From contig CANRCU010000163.1 of the NCBI GenBank assembly GCA_947629215.1, forward strand, positions 1 to 5,569: a stretch of 5,569 bases of DNA. Direction: 5' to 3'. Origin of the DNA: an uncultured Clostridia bacterium. Its GTDB lineage: Bacteria; Bacillota; Clostridia; Lachnospirales; CAG-274. Under the pieces are notes generated by a model that searched no databases, was not told where the DNA came from, and worked only from the letters and a program-made list of their open reading frames with translations. Each line of letters opens with the position of its first letter. Position 1 is the stretch's first letter. The position numbers and the translations under genes are program-made. Shown piece after piece: positions 4,304 to 5,569 of the stretch.

Positions 4304-4350
4304 TATTATCGACGCAGTAAGACCGACGCTGTGTTAATGTGTCGATAATA
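4304..4350. repeat. 10-bp perfect inverted repeat beside the unknown gene's promoter
   Basis: TATTATCGAC (4304-4313) is complementary to GTCGATAATA (4341-4350). In plus-strand RNA the stem extends inward to 13 bp with one G-U. It starts four bases upstream of the -35 of the minus-strand promoter, a natural place for an operator. The enclosed loop repeats CGACGC (4310-4315 and 4324-4329). Confidence 0.6.
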
Positions 4351-4352
4351 GG

Positions 4353-4376
4353 TCACACTTTAACAGTGTGATTTTT
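4353..4376 (+). terminator. Terminator-like hairpin with no gene upstream on its strand
   Basis: TCACACT (4353-4359) pairs with AGTGTGA (4365-4371) around a five-base loop, followed on the plus strand by TTTTT (4372-4376), the form of an intrinsic terminator. No plus-strand gene lies between 2715 and this point. A competing helix, TGTTAATGTGT (4332-4342) with ACACTTTAACA (4355-4365, one mismatch), would unfold it. Confidence 0.5.
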
Positions 4377-4394
4377 CGAATATTTAATCATGCG

Positions 4395-4424
4395 TTGACG
4401 AAAGTGCTTTATTTGTGATAGAAT
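4395..4424 (+). promoter_or_regulatory. Upstream SigA promoter for tig
   Basis: TTGACG (4395-4400), an 18-base spacer and TAGAAT (4419-4424) each match the vegetative consensus at five of six positions. Start near 4431 would give tig a leader of about 220 bases. It lies just past the terminator-like hairpin 4353-4376. Confidence 0.5.
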
Positions 4425-4528
4425 ATCATAGCAAGGTCTTCCTTTGGTTTAATTTGTTGATTATACCATTTTAGTTATGACTTTTCTGTTCTTTTGTGTG
4501 TCCTATTTGATTATACAACTAACCCACT

Positions 4529-4558
4529 AAAAAAAATTTTCAAAATTCAAAAAAAAAA
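4529..4558. promoter_or_regulatory. Phased A-tracts directly upstream of the tig proximal promoter
   Basis: Runs of 8, 4 and 10 A at 4529-4536, 4542-4545 and 4549-4558 have centres about 10.5 bases apart, in phase with the helix. Such tracts bend DNA and act as UP elements for RNA polymerase alpha subunits. They abut the -35 position (4560) of the proximal promoter. Confidence 0.5.
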
Positions 4559-4559
4559 C

Positions 4560-4588
4560 TGGTAATTATATAAAGTATATGGTATAAT
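4560..4588 (+). promoter_or_regulatory. Proximal SigA promoter for tig, extended -10
   Basis: TATAAT (4583-4588) is a perfect -10 preceded by TGG, an extended -10. The -35 position (TGGTAA, 4560-4565, 17-base spacer) is weak, which an extended -10 and the A-tracts upstream can compensate. Start near 4595 gives a leader of about 56 bases. This is the more likely main tig promoter. Confidence 0.6.
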
Positions 4589-4650
4589 CAAAATTAGTGC
4601 TAAGAATTGCCATAACTTAAATAAGTAAAAATCAAGGAGGATCATTTTAA

Positions 4651-5569
4651 ATGAGTACATGTGAAAAAATTGATGTGAATAAGGTTAAACTCACATTCAG
4701 TGTTGATGCGGAGAAGTTTGAAGAGGGTCTTAATTTCTCTTATAATAAAAATAAAGGCAGTATAAATATTCAGGGCTTCCGTAAAGGAAAAGCTCCGAGA
4801 AAAATTATCGAAGCACAGTATGGTAAGGAAATTTTTTATGAAGATGCCATAAACCATGTTTTGCCCGATGCTTATGAGGCAGCTGTGAAAGAAAACGAGC
4901 TTGATGTTGTTTCACGTCCGGAGATAGATGTTACTTCGATAGATGCAGAAAAGGGCGTTGATTTTACTGCCGAAGTATATATAAAACCCGAAGTAAAGGT
5001 AAGCAATTATAAGGGTCTGACATATACAAAAGCCAATGTGGAAGTTTCCGACGAGGAACTTGAAGCCGAGCTTAAAAAGGATCAGGAGAAGAATGCGCGT
5101 ATAATCACGGTAACCGACAGACCCATACAGGACGGCGATATTGCAAATATAGATTTCGAGGGCTTTATTGACAATGTTGCTTTTGAAGGCGGCAAAGGCA
5201 AGGACTTTGATTTGGAGATCGGCAGCCATACATTTATTGATAACTTTGAAGAACAGCTTATAGGTCACAATGCCGACGAAGAGATAGACGTTAACGTTAC
5301 TTTCCCCGAAAATTACGGCAAGACCGATGTTGCAGGCAAACCTGCCGTATTTAAAGTAAAGATACATGCTGTTAAGTATAAGGAATATCCCGAGCTCAAT
5401 GATGAGTTTGTTCAGGATACTACCGAATTTGAAACTTTGCAGGAATATAAAAACGAAATTGTGGGTAAACTTTTAGCGCAGAAAACGACCGAAGCAAATG
5501 CCGCAAAGCAGGAAATGGCGACAATACTTGAAACGAACAATTCAAGAGTTCTGAATAAAGTTGGAGCTT
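4651..5569 (+). CDS. tig: Trigger factor, ribosome-associated chaperone and prolyl isomerase (partial)
   Basis: Trigger factor binds the ribosomal tunnel exit (protein L23), shields nascent chains and catalyses prolyl cis-trans isomerisation. The first 306 codons are visible out of a usual 430 or so. Residues 1 to about 110 form the ribosome-binding domain with the signature GFRKGKAPRKIIEAQYG (43-59). Residues about 150-245 form the FKBP-like isomerase domain (starting near DRPIQDGDIANIDFEGF, with FPENYG later). ELNDEFVQD, the usual junction to the C-terminal substrate arm, follows. The start at 4651 has AAGGAGG at 4634-4640 with a ten-base spacer. The encoded N-terminus MSTCEKIDVNKVKLTFSVDA is normal apart from a slightly longer lead. 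The last 15 or so residues (from about ETNNSRVLNK) look less like the family than the rest. clpP and clpX often follow tig in Firmicutes. Confidence 0.96.
   Translation, partial: MSTCEKIDVNKVKLTFSVDAEKFEEGLNFSYNKNKGSINIQGFRKGKAPRKIIEAQYGKEIFYEDAINHVLPDAYEAAVKENELDVVSRPEIDVTSIDAEKGVDFTAEVYIKPEVKVSNYKGLTYTKANVEVSDEELEAELKKDQEKNARIITVTDRPIQDGDIANIDFEGFIDNVAFEGGKGKDFDLEIGSHTFIDNFEEQLIGHNADEEIDVNVTFPENYGKTDVAGKPAVFKVKIHAVKYKEYPELNDEFVQDTTEFETLQEYKNEIVGKLLAQKTTEANAAKQEMATILETNNSRVLNKVGA

Larger units (their letters stand above)
4457..4591. repeat. 13-bp inverted repeat that includes a TATAAT on each strand
   Basis: TTGATTATACCAT (4457-4469) is the exact reverse complement of ATGGTATAATCAA (4579-4591). 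A third copy of the core TTGATTATAC is at 4507-4516. Each copy carries TATAAT, on the plus strand at 4583-4588 and on the minus strand at 4465-4460 and 4515-4510; the outer two also carry the TGG of an extended -10. Confidence 0.7.
4139..4650. other. 512-base divergent intergenic region upstream of tig
   Basis: No supported gene lies between the unknown minus-strand gene and tig. It contains the minus-gene leader with an attenuator-like fold (4160-4219), its SigA promoter (4272-4300), an inverted repeat (4304-4350), a terminator-like hairpin (4353-4376), tig promoters (4395-4424 and 4560-4588), a 13-bp inverted repeat (4457-4469 and 4579-4591) and phased A-tracts (4529-4558). Each is described on its own. 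Confidence 0.7.

Noticed and set aside
4642..5367. Minus-strand open frames opposite tig (4642-4857 and 4912-5367)
   Set aside because: The tig reading frame is unmistakable; the minus frames are hydrophobic shadows of its acidic, lysine-rich codons.
1..5569. CRISPR array, insertion sequence, phage or tRNA/rRNA genes
   Set aside because: No regularly spaced repeats, transposase or integrase motifs, or tRNA/rRNA signatures were seen on either strand.

Overview
The window reads as chromosomal DNA from a low-GC, endospore-forming Firmicute, most likely a member of the Clostridia (an Oscillospiraceae/Ruminococcaceae-like anaerobe; this placement is inference). The evidence is a spoVA operon, an alpha/beta-type small acid-soluble spore protein (SASP) gene, AT-rich intergenic DNA, strong AGGAGG-type ribosome binding sites and a Cys-rich redox protein family common in anaerobes. 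No mobile element, tRNA, rRNA or CRISPR array is visible.

Left third (1-2340), minus strand: a sporulation operon read right to left as a 55-codon small ORF, spoVAA, spoVAB, spoVAC and the first 155 codons of spoVAD, which runs off the left edge. The SpoVA proteins form the inner-membrane route by which dipicolinic acid (DPA, with Ca2+) enters the forespore and leaves at germination. A forespore sigma (SigF/SigG)-like promoter lies just ahead of the small ORF, so the small ORF is probably the true first gene. Its stop codon lies inside spoVAA.

Middle (2341-3541): a divergent plus-strand gene for a C_GCAxxG_C_C-type Cys-rich protein, then 384 bases without a gene but packed with hairpins and interlocking inverted repeats, then a SASP gene on the minus strand. 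The SASP gene has its own SigG-like promoter and a hairpin at about the predicted mRNA 5' end. A consensus-quality housekeeping promoter just beyond its stop codon points into it and would make antisense RNA.

Right part (3542-5569): an unrecognised minus-strand gene for a membrane-anchored protein of 198 residues with a 17-residue internal repeat, a 512-base divergent intergenic region, and the plus-strand trigger factor gene tig (306 codons, cut by the right edge). The intergenic region holds a strong SigA promoter for the minus gene, two candidate SigA promoters for tig, a phased A-tract block, a long inverted repeat and a terminator-like hairpin with no obvious gene feeding it.

The genes form two functional groups: forespore/spore functions (spoVA, SASP) and housekeeping protein folding (tig). 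The least explained parts are the hairpin-dense stretch 2716-3095, the small ORF leading the spoVA operon, and the tig upstream region.
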